A stretch of DNA of 64,000 nt from Hirsutella rhossiliensis (GCF_020360975.1 NW_025408673.1:310001-374000); one strand, 5' to 3'; counted from the first letter of the stretch, positions 23,176 through 34,359 are shown. The notes: a model not told the origin generated them from the letters alone. Program-made: numbers and translations.

Positions 23176-23470
23176 AATAAAGAAAAAGAAATTACTAAGG
23201 AGTAAATATTAAAAGCTTAAGCTAAATTAAATAAAGCCTTAGCTCGTTTAATATAGCTTTACTATTAAAAACGCTAGCTAAAGATAAAGGGTACTAAGAT
23301 AGTCTATTAAGGCTTCTATTCCTTAGATAACCTTAATAAGGCTAAGCGCTAAGAATCTAAAGCGGTAGTCGATATTTAGTCTATAAGTAGATTTAATATA
23401 ATTAATTAAAATACTATTAGTTTATTAAGCGATTTTATAATACTTAAGGTAGATTTTATTAATAGAACTA
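23176..23470 (+). pseudogene. Candidate antisense coiled-coil protein at the 3' end of Gypsy-D
   Basis: On the plus strand, tail-to-tail with the chromodomain end of pol, a frame reads 'NKEKEITKE*ILKA*AKLNK' and on through 'ALARLI' to 'GFYSLDNLNKAKR' (about 23,176-23,385). Its stops are TAA or TAG. The heptad-like Leu spacing, basic middle and 'SLD.L' end look like the coiled-coil tail of hypothetical proteins common in repeat-rich fungal genomes. That likeness is from memory and not checked. The upstream part is cut off by Copia-A4. Compare the frames in Gypsy-A (3880-4725) and Gypsy-B (47956-48690). Confidence 0.42.
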
Positions 23471-25448
23471 TTAAAGTAAAGAACTATAATAAGTTAAGTA
23501 CTTAAGTAGTTCCTAGGTATTTTCTTTTAGTTTATATCCTTTTTACTTAATAAGGTATTTTTATTATTAACCTTATTTTCTTATATTTAGTATTTATTTT
23601 ACTTTATATTCTTAATTATTATTAACTTTAATTCTTTCTTATAATTTAGCGTTTTATAGCGCTAGTTTTAATAATAAGATATAAAATATTAGGTATATCT
23701 ATATTATTATTAGTAGCGAAAGTTTATAGTTAACTTTTAAAATAGTTTTCTTAACTTTAAACGGTCTACGTTTCTTAAAATCTAATTTATTACTTAGTCG
23801 TTTTATTTTAATATTTCGTTATATAAGGTAGACTATATCTCCCTCTTAAAAGATTAGTCCTTATAATCTTTTCTAATTATAGTAAGTAAATATTCGTTTT
23901 CTAATAAATTAAAGTTCTTATTATATTTCTTTATATAATTTTTATAGCTAATCTACTTATAGTATCGCTCGTTCCGCTTATAGTCCTTATTAAGTAACCT
24001 TAAATACTTCTAAGTTATATCTATAATTAGTATATACTAGTAAGAGCTTAGTTATTTCTATAACTAAGCTATTATAAGCTAGTTACGCTATTAATAGCTA
24101 TTTAACTTAATTTTTTTATTTATAGCTAATATAATATTATAAATATTATTTAAGCGTTTAGTTAAGTCGTTCTATTTATCTATCTTAAGTTCTTCCTTAA
24201 AGAGTTTATTATATTTCTAGTATTCTTAAGGGATATTCTTTATTTTATTTTATAGGCTTTATTCTTTCTTTTAAGAGCTAGTTTCTCTTAACTTAAGCTC
24301 TTTATTAATTTATTTAAGGTCTTTCCTTAAAGTAGTAATAACTCTTTAAATCTTTATATTATATCCTTTATTTTATTTATATTAGATACTAGGTTATATA
24401 GCTATATTAGTTAGTATATAGGTCTTATTAGTCGATTTTATTATATCTACTAGTTAAGTTACTATTTTTATTTATATTGCTAAAGCCTATAATAATTTAC
24501 TTAAACTATTATCCCTTTTATCTTATTTAGTAGCTAAATTATTATAAAATTTTACTTTCTTTTAAATCTATTAGTCCTAGAAACTTATATCTTTATTTTA
24601 ATATAGCTAGCTAGTTTATTAGTTAATTAGTAGGTTGCTTATCTATAGCTATAAAAGTCTTAATATAAGGTTATATTCTTTAATATCTATAATATCGAAG
24701 TTAACTTATTTATTATAGCCTTAGATATTAATATTAAGGTAATTAATCTTTATATTAATAATTCTATTATTATAGTTAAAGGTCTCTCCTTTAATATTTA
24801 TAAGTTTATATAGATCTTTCTTTTATCTCTATATAAGTTAGTAATAATTAATAACTCTAGGTAAAACGTAATTACTTATTACGCTATAGTTTAAAAGTAT
24901 ATATATATAATATCCTATAATTTAAATATTTAATACTATTTAGTTACTATAGCTTACCGTTACTATATATAAGGTCTTTAGATCTTATTATATCGAGCTA
25001 GTCTATAGCCCTTTTATATATAATATACCTTATTTTTTACTTAGTTCTTATTTATTTTATTTAAGTATTTTTCTTTAATTTATTATTAATATCGTTTCTT
25101 TATATATTCGTTATATAGTATTATATTAAGGCTTAAGAGACTAATTTCTTATAGCTAATTAAAGATTTCTTATTTTTTAACGCTATATCGTTTATATTAT
25201 ACTACTTTATAGTTAATTATATACTATACTTTATAATTCTATTTATTTTTATATTAAAGGTTAAGTTTTTAATTAGCGTCTTTTTATTTTTTATATAGTA
25301 TTTCTATATTAATTTTTCCTTAGTTAAATATAGCTTATAGCCTTTATATATATTACTAATAATCTTTTAATATACTATTATATTATTTATACTATACTTA
25401 TACTTTTTTATATTTATAAACTCTATAATTTAAGTATATATATTTATT

Positions 25449-25453
25449 ATAAT
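25449..25453. repeat. Target-site duplication 'ataat', left copy, of Copia-A5
   Basis: Repeated exactly at 34360-34364. Together they place the ends of copy A5 to the base. Confidence 0.9.
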
Positions 25454-25930
25454 TGTCGCGAAGCATGGCCTGATTTCGCAGTTCTCGGAGATATCCCTTG
25501 GCACGAGGGACCTAGGAAGCTAAAAAACAGGTTTTAAGGAAGGAGCTGAAAGGAGGTGCAGAGAGGAGGGTAGGGGTATAAGGGGAAGCAGAAGTAGCGA
25601 TGGCTTCCTATAGAGGTGGCGAGAGATAAGACGGATATGCCGGCAACGGCTAGAAAGGAGGGGAAAAACCGGCAAAAAGCTCGGTAGTTAAAGGGATATT
25701 AGTGGCTTCTTTAAGCAGGATCTTCTTTGTCAATTGAGATGCTAGAAGGGTATAAAGAGGGGCGTTAGATAGAGGAAAGAAGGACAATTAAGGATATACA
25801 ACAATCACTCCCCTACTGCAATTGCTGCCCCCGCAAGATTCAAACATCTCTGCCCTGCCTGTCCGACCCCTTACTTCTAATTTTACCTTTATGCATTTTA
25901 TATGCACTTCTCGTATCTCTCTTCGCGAGA
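25454..25930 (+). repeat. Copia-A 5' LTR of copy A5
   Basis: 477 bp, 'tgtcgcgaag...cttcgcgaga'; the ends are a near-perfect inverted repeat. It should hold the promoter and polyadenylation signal of the element. An 85-codon frame from 25,822 across the LTR end is not supported as a gene. Confidence 0.95.
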
Positions 25931-25947
25931 GTTATGAGCCCGGGAGG
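25931..25947 (+). promoter_or_regulatory. Primer binding site for the anticodon half of initiator tRNA-Met
   Basis: Directly after the LTR, 'gttatgagcccgggagg' is complementary over its first 11 bases to the anticodon stem-loop of initiator tRNA-Met (GGGCUCAUAAC). An internal half-tRNA primer is known from Drosophila copia and several Ty1/copia lineages; pairing with the tRNA 3' end, as in most LTR elements, is not seen. In copy A7 the same site reads 'tttataagcctaggagg', changed by RIP. Confidence 0.75.
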
Positions 25948-28900
25948 AATAGTATTCCTATACCTTCCGGCTGCTGCAAAAGGCACCCTTCTTGCATCCC
26001 TCGTGGCTCCCTTATACCCCTCTTACTAGAAAAGCCGATTTTTAACCGACTTTTCTGCCCCCTCTTTCCGCAACGATGATAAAAATCGACTCCTCTGCCG
26101 TCCCTACGGTCCGTAGGACGATTCTTACAGAGCCCCAAGATTGGGATAAGTGGGTAAAGGAGCTACGGGCTCGGGTGGACAGAACCATCCATAATTTGGT
26201 CTTCTCTGACAAGCAGGACCCTCTCGAGCCCCCTCTTCGTCCTAGGGCGACGGACTTTATAGAGGGAGCTACCCTCTTCTCCGAGCTAACCTCTATATAA
26301 TAGAGAGCTTTTTCTACTGCCTTAGGTGACTACGAGAGTCACCGTAAGGAATACCTTTACGAGACGAAGTTACTAACTGCTGCACGCACGGCGATAACGG
26401 AATCCGTTAGTGCCGCAAAGCTAATTACTCTTCGAGAAGAAGAGACTCCTAGGCAGTGGCTTTTAAAGCTCGAGACCTCGACAGCTCCCTCGAGGGGCTA
26501 TATAACTAACCGTATTAGGAAGACCTATACGGTCTACCTAGGAGCCTTTTCTGCTAGGAACCTGCTAGCTTCTTCGTGGCTAGCTAAGTAGGAAGAAATC
26601 CTTAAGGAAGCTAACTAATACTTCCTCATAGAAGCTCTTTCCGGCCAGTGGCTACGGGACATATCTCTGCTAATAAAGCCTATTAGTAACGGTTACTCGA
26701 CTATCTTTCGAGAGGCTAGCCGGGAACTAGACGAAGAAGCTGCTAGAGTATAATAGCAAGCAGTCTTATTCCTTCGAGGCTAGCACTCGACCTAGACGGT
26801 TCGACCTGCAGCCCCTGTTGCTACGGCTCCCGCTGCTGCTGCTGCGGCTGTTGCTCCTTCGGCTCCTCCTCCCTCGAGAGCCTTAACGTCGTCGTTAACT
26901 GCAGCTGCGGCCCTAGGCCCGGCCCCGGCTCCGCCTCTTGCTCCGGGCCCGGCCCCGGTCCCGTTAGTTAGACCGGCCCGACTAGTCCCCCAATGGACCT
27001 TTCAGTCCGTTAGTCGAAAAATCAGGGAACTAGTCGAAATCGAACCTCGTTAACATCAGCAATAAGGGGTAAAAAGGGGGGGTTTTTAAGCAGACCTTCC
27101 GGACCGGGACGAGGATTCCTCGAAGAGACAACGTACGAGAAGGAATCGACCTACCTGCTAAGCATGCAAAAAGCCCTATCGGCTAGAAGACTGCTGGTAG
27201 GTCTTCGAGGAAAACCGACCCGAAGGAATTAACCCTTTAAAGAGGCTACGAGAAACAGTATAACAGTCTCTTAAGGAGGACCCCTCGTTGTAGAAGAAGA
27301 TAGACGAGATTCGGGTTACTAAGAAATAGCAACTAACGCCGCTGCCCTTATTCGAGCCGTAAATTCGAGGAAAAATCGTTGGTATAGCAAATCCGGCCTT
27401 CGTCTTAACTACGGATCAATAAGGCTAAGACCAACCGTTAGAACCCTCCGACTATCCCCTACGAAAATTAGCTATCCTTAACTCTAGTGCTTCCCTCGAT
27501 ATATACAATACACTCTTACGATTCCGGTCCTTTAAGAAGGCACGAAGGGAATATCTTATTGCCGGGGAATCAACCGTACGGATAGAGGGATACGGAAGGG
27601 TGAATTTCACGATGAAATTACCTAACGGATCTATACGAATTCTTCGAAGAAAAAGGGTAGCTTTTTGCCCTCGATTTTCAACGAGCCTGATTTCCTTCCG
27701 CCTTCTTCGAGAGGAAGGAATCTTCTAGGATACGACGTCTAAGCCTACGAGGCTGGTCTAGAAGAATTAGACTATCGGGCTTATCGAGGAAAAATTCGGT
27801 TAATTTGTTCTCGAATTCCGACCTATCCCTAGGAAGGAACCTCTCGAGAAGTTAGCTTTCCCTGCTAGGAGGAATAGGTCTACCACAAAGGACCCTCTTC
27901 CAGCAGCCCAAGGAGACGGCATTCTTTAGCACGCACGACTAGGTTACCTAGGCCCCTTAGCTTTACATAAGCTAGGACAATAACAGGGCGTACGAATAAG
28001 GGGACCAAAGACCGTCGAATGCGAATACTGCGGCCAAGGGAAGACCAGGAGACGAATTTCCAGACGGACCCTAATACGGCCGGACCAGCCGTGTGAGGAA
28101 ATTTAGGTCGACTGGACCAACGTCTCTAGGGATCAGGAAAGCTTCGTTAAGGTGATGTTTTTCACAGACGCCTTTTTAGGGATAGTTTTCCCCTATTTCT
28201 TACGGACCTACCTAAGCAAGCATAACTGGTCTGCCCTCCGGGACTTCGTTAACTAGATAAAATCCCACTTTAGCTACGAGGTAAAGAAGATACGGTCTAA
28301 CGGAGAGCTATTTACGAAGGATATCTTAAATTAGCTTCGAAAAAGGGGCATTCTACCCCTCCCGTTAGCACCGAATACCTAGGCCTAGAACGGAGGGGCA
28401 GAAAGATTAGGGGGTGCTATAATAGAAAGGGCCCGTACGATGAGACTTGCTGCAAGGCTTCCACACGACCTTTAGAGGGAAGTCGTTGAGACCGCCTGTT
28501 ACCTTCGGAACCGGACCCCGAGGGACCCTAAGGACCCTAGGGGACTAAACCAAGGAATAGACTAGAAATCCCCCCTCGAGCTCTTTATAAAGAAGAGGGC
28601 CTCGCTAGCCCACCTTCGTGCCTACGGCTGCAAGGCATACGCAATAACTGCCGATGCACAGCTAAAAAGGAAGAAGAAAAGAAAGCTTGATCCTAGAGCC
28701 TTTATTGGTTACCTCGTTAGTTATAATTCTACGAATATCTTCCGGATCTAGATTCCTCTTCTACGGAAGGTTATTTCGACTAGGGATATAATTTTCGACG
28801 AATCTAGCTTCTTCGACGGAAAGAGGGATCAATAGCCCCTCTTACTCTCACAACGTCAGCTAATTTAGAAGATCTAAATCCCCCCTTCCTAACAGTCTTA

Positions 28901-30892
28901 AGAAGAGGCCCTAGACGAGGAAACGGAAGAAGAAACCGACGTCGAAGCAGTCGAGGATAACGCCGACTTCGAAGAAGAAGAAGCTACTAGATCAGATAAT
29001 CTAGACGAAGAAGGAGACTATAGGAAAGCGGTAGAGCTAGAATACGCCTACCTACCTACGCCTCCTCCTATGTAAGAAGATCTAGAAGCAGCTTTTTCAG
29101 TTAGTCTTCCCGTCTCGGCCCCTAAGGGGGTGGGAAAGGCACCTCTCTCGAAGGATTACTAGGCTGCCTTTTTATCCCTACTTCGAGAAGCAAAGGAAGG
29201 TATAGGGCCCGATACGAAAGAAGACTAGTTTCTCCCTTATTTCGATCGTTTTTCCGACTTCTATCCAACGCTAATAGAAGACGGTTCCTACGGAGCGTTT
29301 ATAGCAGGCCGGCTATTTAAGCCAATATTAGCAAGGAAGGTATATAAAAGAGACCTCCCGGACCCACCAGCAAACTAGAAGCAGCTAGAAAAACACCCCT
29401 TTAGAGACCAGTTTTTCTAGGCCTAGAAAGACCACCTAGCCTTATACGAAGAAATAGGGTCTTTCGAAGAGGTCCTTAAGGAAAAGGCAAGAGGAAAATA
29501 GGTCCTTGGCTGTAAGTAGGTCTTTATCTATAAGACTAATAAACACGGCTTCCTTTAAAAGTGCAAAGCCCGGCTAGTTGTCTATAGGAATCAACAGGAA
29601 AAAGGGGATCTACCTACTAGGGCAACCACCCTAGTAGGGATGTCTTTTCGGACCCTTATAGCTATAGCAGCAGAATTCGACCTCGAACTCGATTAGATGG
29701 ATGCAGTTAACGCCTTTATTAACTGCCTACTCGAGGAAGAAGAAGAAGTTATCTATATGCGCCTTCTACTAGGCTTCTAACAGCCAGGAAAGGTTCTACG
29801 GCTTAGGAAAGCTCTATACGGACTATGAAGATCACCCCTTCTTTGGCAACAGCATTTAATAGGTTCCCTCGAAGCCCTAGGCTTCACGAAAGTCCCTTAG
29901 GAACCGTATATAATGTAGAAGGGTAAAATCACGGTCTTCTTCTACGTCGACGACATTATCTAGCCGTACCCGAAAGAGGAAGAAGCTGCTGCTAGGGAGG
30001 CTATACGAGGCCTATAATAAAGGTATAAGATAACTAGGCTAGGGGAGCTAAAGTAGTTCCTAGGGATACGAATCCTTCGGAATAGGTCCTAACGGACTAT
30101 CTAGCTTACCTAGGACGCCTATATCGATAAGGTCGCTTATAAATTCCTCCCTAAATCCCTCGATAAGAAGCTTCCCTCTATGCCTATATTAGACGAAGAG
30201 CTTTTGCCTAATCCGTCCTTTTAAGCTAGGGAGCAAGAGAAACACTAATATCAACAGAAGGTAGGCTCCCTGCTTTTTTCAGCTATTTCTACTAGACCGG
30301 ATATCTCTTTTACGGTCTCCCGGCTAGCTAGGCACAACCAGAATCCTAGCCCTAGGCATTAAGAAGCAGCAGACAGAGCTATCCTTTATCTCTATTCAAC
30401 GAGATTATATAGTCTGCGCCTAGGAGGGCAGGGAAGGAAATAAGCTGCCGAAATCTTCCTTTATTCGAGCGATTCGTCCTTTACGGACAATTCCTTAGAT
30501 AGAAAGAGCTTATAAGGGTATATTATGTCCCTTTTTAGAGGAACTATTGCTTAGAGAGCTTCGAAGTAGGCTACCGTTACGACTTCTAGTACGGAGGCAG
30601 AGCTACTAGCTCTTTTAGAAGCGTTAAAAGAAGCGATTTTCCTTAGCCGGCTGCTAATAGCGTTACGACTGCAAATTCCGACCCTATTAGCTATAGAATG
30701 CGATAACACGCAGACTATACGAATTCTTACGGAAAACAGTAAGTTATCGACCCGGCTACGGCATATCGATATCCACCAGCATTGGTTACGCTAAGAGGTC
30801 TAAAGGGGACTTATTTCCGTCCGTTGGGTTCTAACGGCATCGATGAAAGCCGACGGTCTTACGAAGCCCTTGCCGAAGCAGAAGCTAGCTGT

Positions 30893-30901
30893 CTTCTTAT
30901 A
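30893..30901. repeat. 9-bp target duplication, left copy, of the MULE
   Basis: 'cttcttata', repeated exactly at 33516-33524. Copy A4 has the uninterrupted site. Confidence 0.92.
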
Positions 30902-30967
30902 GGCCCAAGTTATCTATCCACCCACTTTCATTAACTGTACACCCAAAAAGTGGATTAACTGTGGCTG
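30902..30967 (+). repeat. MULE left terminal inverted repeat
   Basis: 66 bp, 'ggcccaagttatctatccac...actgtggctg', pairing with 33452-33515 with a few mismatches and two extra bases. This is where the transposase would bind. Confidence 0.92.
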
Positions 30968-31121
30968 ACGGCCGAAGAGGGCCGATACCGCCAATTTGTA
31001 TGCACACATTCTCTACGATAAGTAGAGCCAGGTAGTAACAGTTCTCCTTCAACGATAAGGCACCCAAAATTGAAGCTATTCGTACTGCGCTTTCTATGCT
31101 GATGAGACTATTCTTTGGTGT

Positions 31122-33284
31122 TTACAACAGGCCTCCTTCTTCGAGTGCACTACGTGCCTGATCCGCTTCATCTAACTGTGATTCCAATTGATCCCATACA
31201 TCCTCAAGGGCGGCATCGTCCGTGAGGCCAGCGACGAAGATGCAGTCTTGGGTCTCCCGCCGTACCGGCTGATCGTCATCATCAGAGACTGGCGTTTGAC
31301 GCCCGGCTTGTTGATACGCCCGTTGCATCCGTGTGCCTGCCTCGTACGTATCGCCGTTTTCCTCGATGTGCCGCAGCCCTCGTTCCGTTGAAGTCATCGC
31401 GGCCGTTACCGTACCCGTCATCGCCGCTGGTGCCGTTGAGGGAGGAGGCAGTCGTATAGCCTCAGCCCGCTCATGCCGTTCAGCGATCTCGTGATGTGAC
31501 GGATCCCGCCGCGTTGATCTTGACCGCCGTGACTCTTCGAGGTTGAGTGAGCCCTTGGGGCGGCCCTTAGCCCTGATAACTTGTGGCTCGTATGGTGCCC
31601 GAGTAGGGCTTGTGCCCTGAGCGCTTGTATCGATCGGAATATACCAAAATGGGTCGAAGTCGTCGAGTGTAAGGGAGGTATTGGTGTTGATAGACTCGAA
31701 GATTCGATGGCAGCACGGTAGCCCTCGACTAGTAGCCCAATTACAAGGACATTGACCTGGCGGCGGTTTGGCCCGTTGACTTCGGGGTCTAGAGGATCTT
31801 GCGATGCTCATCTATTAGTAGCTTTAACGCATATGACGATACTCGCTCGCGGATCGGCATATACGGCGCCTGTAGGAGAACGTTGATATCTTGTGGAGGT
31901 TTCGATTCTCTATCGCTGTGATCTGAGCAGCCTGATGGCCCCAGAAGCGTTCGAATCGTTGGAAAACGGTCGTCAAATCGCCCGTACAGGACCAAAGGAA
32001 CTTCTTCATATGAGAGTGAAGTCCCTCGACGATCGAGGTCGTTGTACGCCCGAAGTGGCGATATTGATTAACGAAACAAGATACAAACTTCTCCTTCCAA
32101 GGCGTTAGCCACGTATTGCAACAGTATTGTATAGCTGCAAGCGGGTGGCGGCCTGGTGTCTCAAATTGGCGTAAACGTTCGTTGAAGCTATTCACATCTT
32201 GTGACTTGACGATCTCGTTCCACTCTTGTAGAAACGCTTGGAATGCCGGGGCCCGTACGACTCGATTGCCGATTTTTGATGCCTTAGGGAAAAATTGCTT
32301 GCATTTCGCAACGACATTCTGGTTAATATGCCACGTGCAGAGAAGGTTAGTACTGTTTTGAAGCTCGCGAAAGCCATCTAACGCCTTAAGCAACGCAGTA
32401 TCTCGGTCCGTGACAGTGACCCTTGGAATGGGATCGACTCCTTCTCGCAAAGGACTAGCAGCAACGAGATAGCCCAATAGTAATGGGACTCGGTCTCGCC
32501 GTTCAAGAAGATAGAGGCAATAGAGAACGTTTTGTTATCTCGAGTGGCCGCGCAGATATTCAATAACGGCATATTGAATCGGTTCGTCTTGTAGGTACAG
32601 TCGAGGACGAGGACATCGTGATGCTGACGCCATCGATGGAAGGTAGCACGAGGCGCGAGAAATAGCCCAGTTAGCCGGCCCTGGGGATCACGACTATCTC
32701 GATGAAAGAAGTCGGACTTATCTAGCCGGTCGTAGAGAAACTGAAGAGGCGTACGGCCAGCTAGTTCTTCCTGACGGTGCCTAGCCAAGGCGTTACTCAC
32801 GTCTTGAGCCGTGATACCGGCTAAACGAGGATCGTCGTGAACCAGGTCACGAAGCTCGCCAGCAATATCGGTCGGCCGGGTATTGTTATTAAACTTCCGG
32901 ATAATGTCGTCGCGATACTTCTGGATAACAAGCGCCCGGTACTTCGGAAAGACCATCGGGTCATCAACAAGGCGATGATTGTGAACATCGTGAAGATAAG
33001 AGATAGTCCAGTAACCGCGTTTTTCCTTCAACGAGAGCGAAATTCACAGTCTGTTTTCTGGGTTGCTGTATTGAGGCGACGACGAGAGATATGAGCAGCT
33101 TTATCCTTCCGATTTTCGTAGGGGCCGGCCTTGATACAACGAACAAGTGCAGACTTGCGTTGGCCAGCGTTATCCCGCTTCGATGTTCGAATGTGTAGGG
33201 CGTAGCCTCAGCCTCAGCAACGGTATCGGCGGCTTCCATCGCGGCCTGGAAGGTCGGGAATAGTGTCTTCGTAAGCGACTCCAT
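31122..33284 (-). pseudogene. MULE transposase (FAR1, DDE, SWIM domains) broken by frameshifts
   Basis: This cuts and inserts the element in the nucleus. Pieces on the minus strand: ATG at 33,284; a FAR1-type basic segment in a shifted frame (about 33,200-33,050, 'NAGQRKSALVRCIKAGPY'); 33,031-32,378 with 'HDVHNHRL' and the first catalytic Asp in 'VLDCTYKTNRFNMPLLN'; 32,477-31,824 with the second in 'VTVTDRDTALLKAL', then 'CTWHINQNV' and the Glu in 'TSIVEGLHSHMKK'; 31,995-31,789; and 31,811-31,122 with a SWIM zinc finger ('CPCNW...LPCCH'), an AT-hook-like 'KGRPKGS' and an acidic C-terminus. Adjacent pieces lie in different frames: four shifts between open pieces, or five counting FAR1, none with splice signals I can see. 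All catalytic and zinc residues are present. Either a young pseudogene, or indel errors in the assembly. Confidence 0.9.
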
Positions 33285-33451
33285 GATTCGGGCTCGTAAG
33301 GGCAGAAAACGCGGTGCGAATAGCTTCAGTTTTGATGGTATTGCTGATAGTTACGGTTACAGGATGTTGTTACGCAAGCATCACGAACTGGCCAGCTGGC
33401 CGGCCGGGAATGGGCGCACCAAAATTAGCGGCATCGGCACTGCGCCTGACC

Positions 33452-33515
33452 CAGCCACAGTTGATCCACTTTTTGGTGTACAGTTAATAAAAGGAGGTGT
33501 ATAGATAATTGGGCC
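33452..33515 (-). repeat. MULE right terminal inverted repeat
   Basis: 64 bp, reverse complement of 30902-30967 with small differences; ends 'attgggcc'. Confidence 0.92.
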
Positions 33516-33524
33516 CTTCTTATA
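33516..33524. repeat. 9-bp target duplication, right copy, of the MULE
   Basis: 'cttcttata'; the copia frame continues from here. Confidence 0.92.
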
Positions 33525-33882
33525 GCAAATTAGGCTAGAAGACGTTCGAGAGAAGCTGTCCTTAGAGGCCCGCCTTAAGAGTCTATGAGAGGAGCTAATG
33601 GCCCGTACGAGAAGGTAACGTCTGCAGCCGAAGAAAAGGAAGAGGTTTTTCCCTTTAGAGGGCCCCCTATTTTGATTGGGTTTTTCCCCCTTTCTTATAG
33701 GACTTTCCCCTCTTTAGGCCCCTTTTCCTTAAGTAGGTCTAAAAGAGCCTAGGGACCCGAAAGGGCCCCTGCTTTCCTCGAGTAAAGGGAGAAGTGCAGA
33801 GCTAAGAACCTCCTCTATACGCTTACTAGCCCGAAGCCGTATTAGCTATGCCCTTAAGGGGCAGGCCATAGCTAAGGGGGTG

Positions 33883-34359
33883 TGTCGCGAAGCGTGGCCT
33901 AATTTCGTAGTTCTCGGAGATATCCCTTAGCACGAGGGACCTAGGAAGCTAAAAAACAGGTTTTAAGGAAGGAGCTAAAAGGAGGTGCAGAGAGGAGGGT
34001 GGGGGTATAAGGGGAAGCAGAAGTGGCGATGGCTTCCTATAGAGGTGGCGAGAGATAAGACGGATATACCGGCAACGGCTAGAAAGGAGGGGAAAAACCG
34101 GCAAAAGGCTCGGTAGTTAAAGGGACATTAGTAGCTTCTTTAAGCAGGATCTTCTTTGTCAATTAAGATGCTAGAAGGGTATAAAGAGGGGCGTTGGATA
34201 GAGGAAAGAAGGACAATTAAGGATATATAACAATCACTCCCCTACTACAATTGCTGCCCCCGCAAGATTCAAACATCTCTGCCCTGCCTATCCGACCCCT
34301 TACTTCTAATTTCACCTTTATGCATTTTATATGCACTTCTCGTATCTCTCTTCGCGAGA
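33883..34359 (+). repeat. Copia-A 3' LTR of copy A5
   Basis: 477 bp, same length as the 5' LTR and differing by transitions such as 'catggcctgatttcgcag' against 'cgtggcctaatttcgtag'. Preceded by the purine tract at about 33,871-33,882. Confidence 0.95.

Larger units (their letters stand above)
22877..25453 (-). mobile_element. Gypsy-D, 3' half of a chromodomain Ty3/gypsy element
   Basis: On the minus strand I read an integrase C-terminal region at about 23,860-23,650 ('GDIVYLIYRNIKIKRLSNKL') and then a chromodomain ending 'K*KGYKLKENT*ELLKYL' at about 23,548-23,495, with Trp turned to TAG. The rest to 25,453 should be integrase core and RNase H. Copia-A5 cuts the element at the target 'ataat', and it resumes at 34,365. 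CA and TG are almost missing. No LTR could be defined, and the 3' end may have been lost at the Copia-A4 border. Confidence 0.75.
30902..33515 (-). mobile_element. MULE (Mutator-like DNA transposon), 2614 bp
   Basis: Terminal inverted repeats of 64-66 bp (30902-30967 and 33452-33515), starting GGCCCAA at both ends, and a 9-bp target duplication identify a Mutator-like cut-and-paste element. The interior encodes a FAR1/MULE/SWIM transposase on the minus strand. CA and TG are abundant (60 bases at 31,141-31,200 hold five CA and six TG), unlike all flanking DNA, so the insertion followed the RIP of its copia host and has not itself been RIPed. A single-copy element would escape RIP. The transposase frame is nevertheless broken, so it may move only with help from a complete relative. 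Confidence 0.95.
26076..33618 (+). pseudogene. Copia-A5 gag-pol polyprotein gene, RIP-mutated and split by a MULE
   Basis: One reading frame runs from ATG 26,076 through gag, integrase, RT and RNase H; gag, integrase (27,921) and RT (29,934) are all in the same frame, so Gag-Pol was one polyprotein without frameshift. The first 74 codons are open and end at TAA 26,298. Integrase begins near 'IL*HARLGYLG' (27,921), with 'DWTNVS' and 'FFTDAF' downstream. RT has an intact 'YVDD' at 29,943-29,954 after 'MDAVNAF'. RNase H ends with 'ADGLTKPL' near 30,860. The in-frame stops that I read in integrase and RT are nearly all TAG, mostly at Trp positions such as L*HARLG. The MULE (30,902-33,515) interrupts the last ~30 codons. 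An in-frame TGA (33,586) is CGA in copy A4, so the original stop may be TAA 33,616. Confidence 0.9.
25454..34359 (+). mobile_element. Copia-A copy A5, full-length Ty1/copia retrotransposon carrying a MULE
   Basis: LTRs of 477 bp (25454-25930 and 33883-34359) and an exact 5-bp target duplication enclose the best-preserved copia of the window. It has a half-tRNA primer site, a single gag-pol frame, and a purine tract 'gctaagggggtg' before the 3' LTR. Without the 2614-bp MULE it is about 6.3 kb. It sits inside Gypsy-D. RIP is mild: LTRs differ by a modest number of transitions, ATG codons and the RT active site survive, yet many Trp codons are TAG, so it cannot make Gag-Pol. Confidence 0.95.

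Noticed and set aside
1..25000. Host genes with many introns hidden in the RIPed left part
   Set aside because: Nearly the whole stretch is accounted for by Copia-A, Gypsy-A and Gypsy-D copies, and the remaining gaps are below 300 bp.
25822..26079. 85-codon plus-strand open frame across the LTR end and leader of Copia-A5
   Set aside because: It crosses the LTR/primer-site border, is not kept in other copies and has no protein-like features; it is a by-product of the mild mutation level here.
25932..26138. 68-codon minus-strand open frame opposite the Copia-A5 leader
   Set aside because: Antisense to the primer site and gag start, no support in other copies.
32192..32377. Minus-strand 61-codon frame overlapping the MULE catalytic region
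   Set aside because: A shifted shadow of the frame that holds VTVTDRD and CTWHINQNV.
31188..33504. Plus-strand open frames in the MULE (31188-31391, 31893-32108, 32116-32361, 32837-33094, 33283-33504)
   Set aside because: All are opposite the transposase, which carries the recognisable FAR1, DDE and SWIM motifs; they are shadows.
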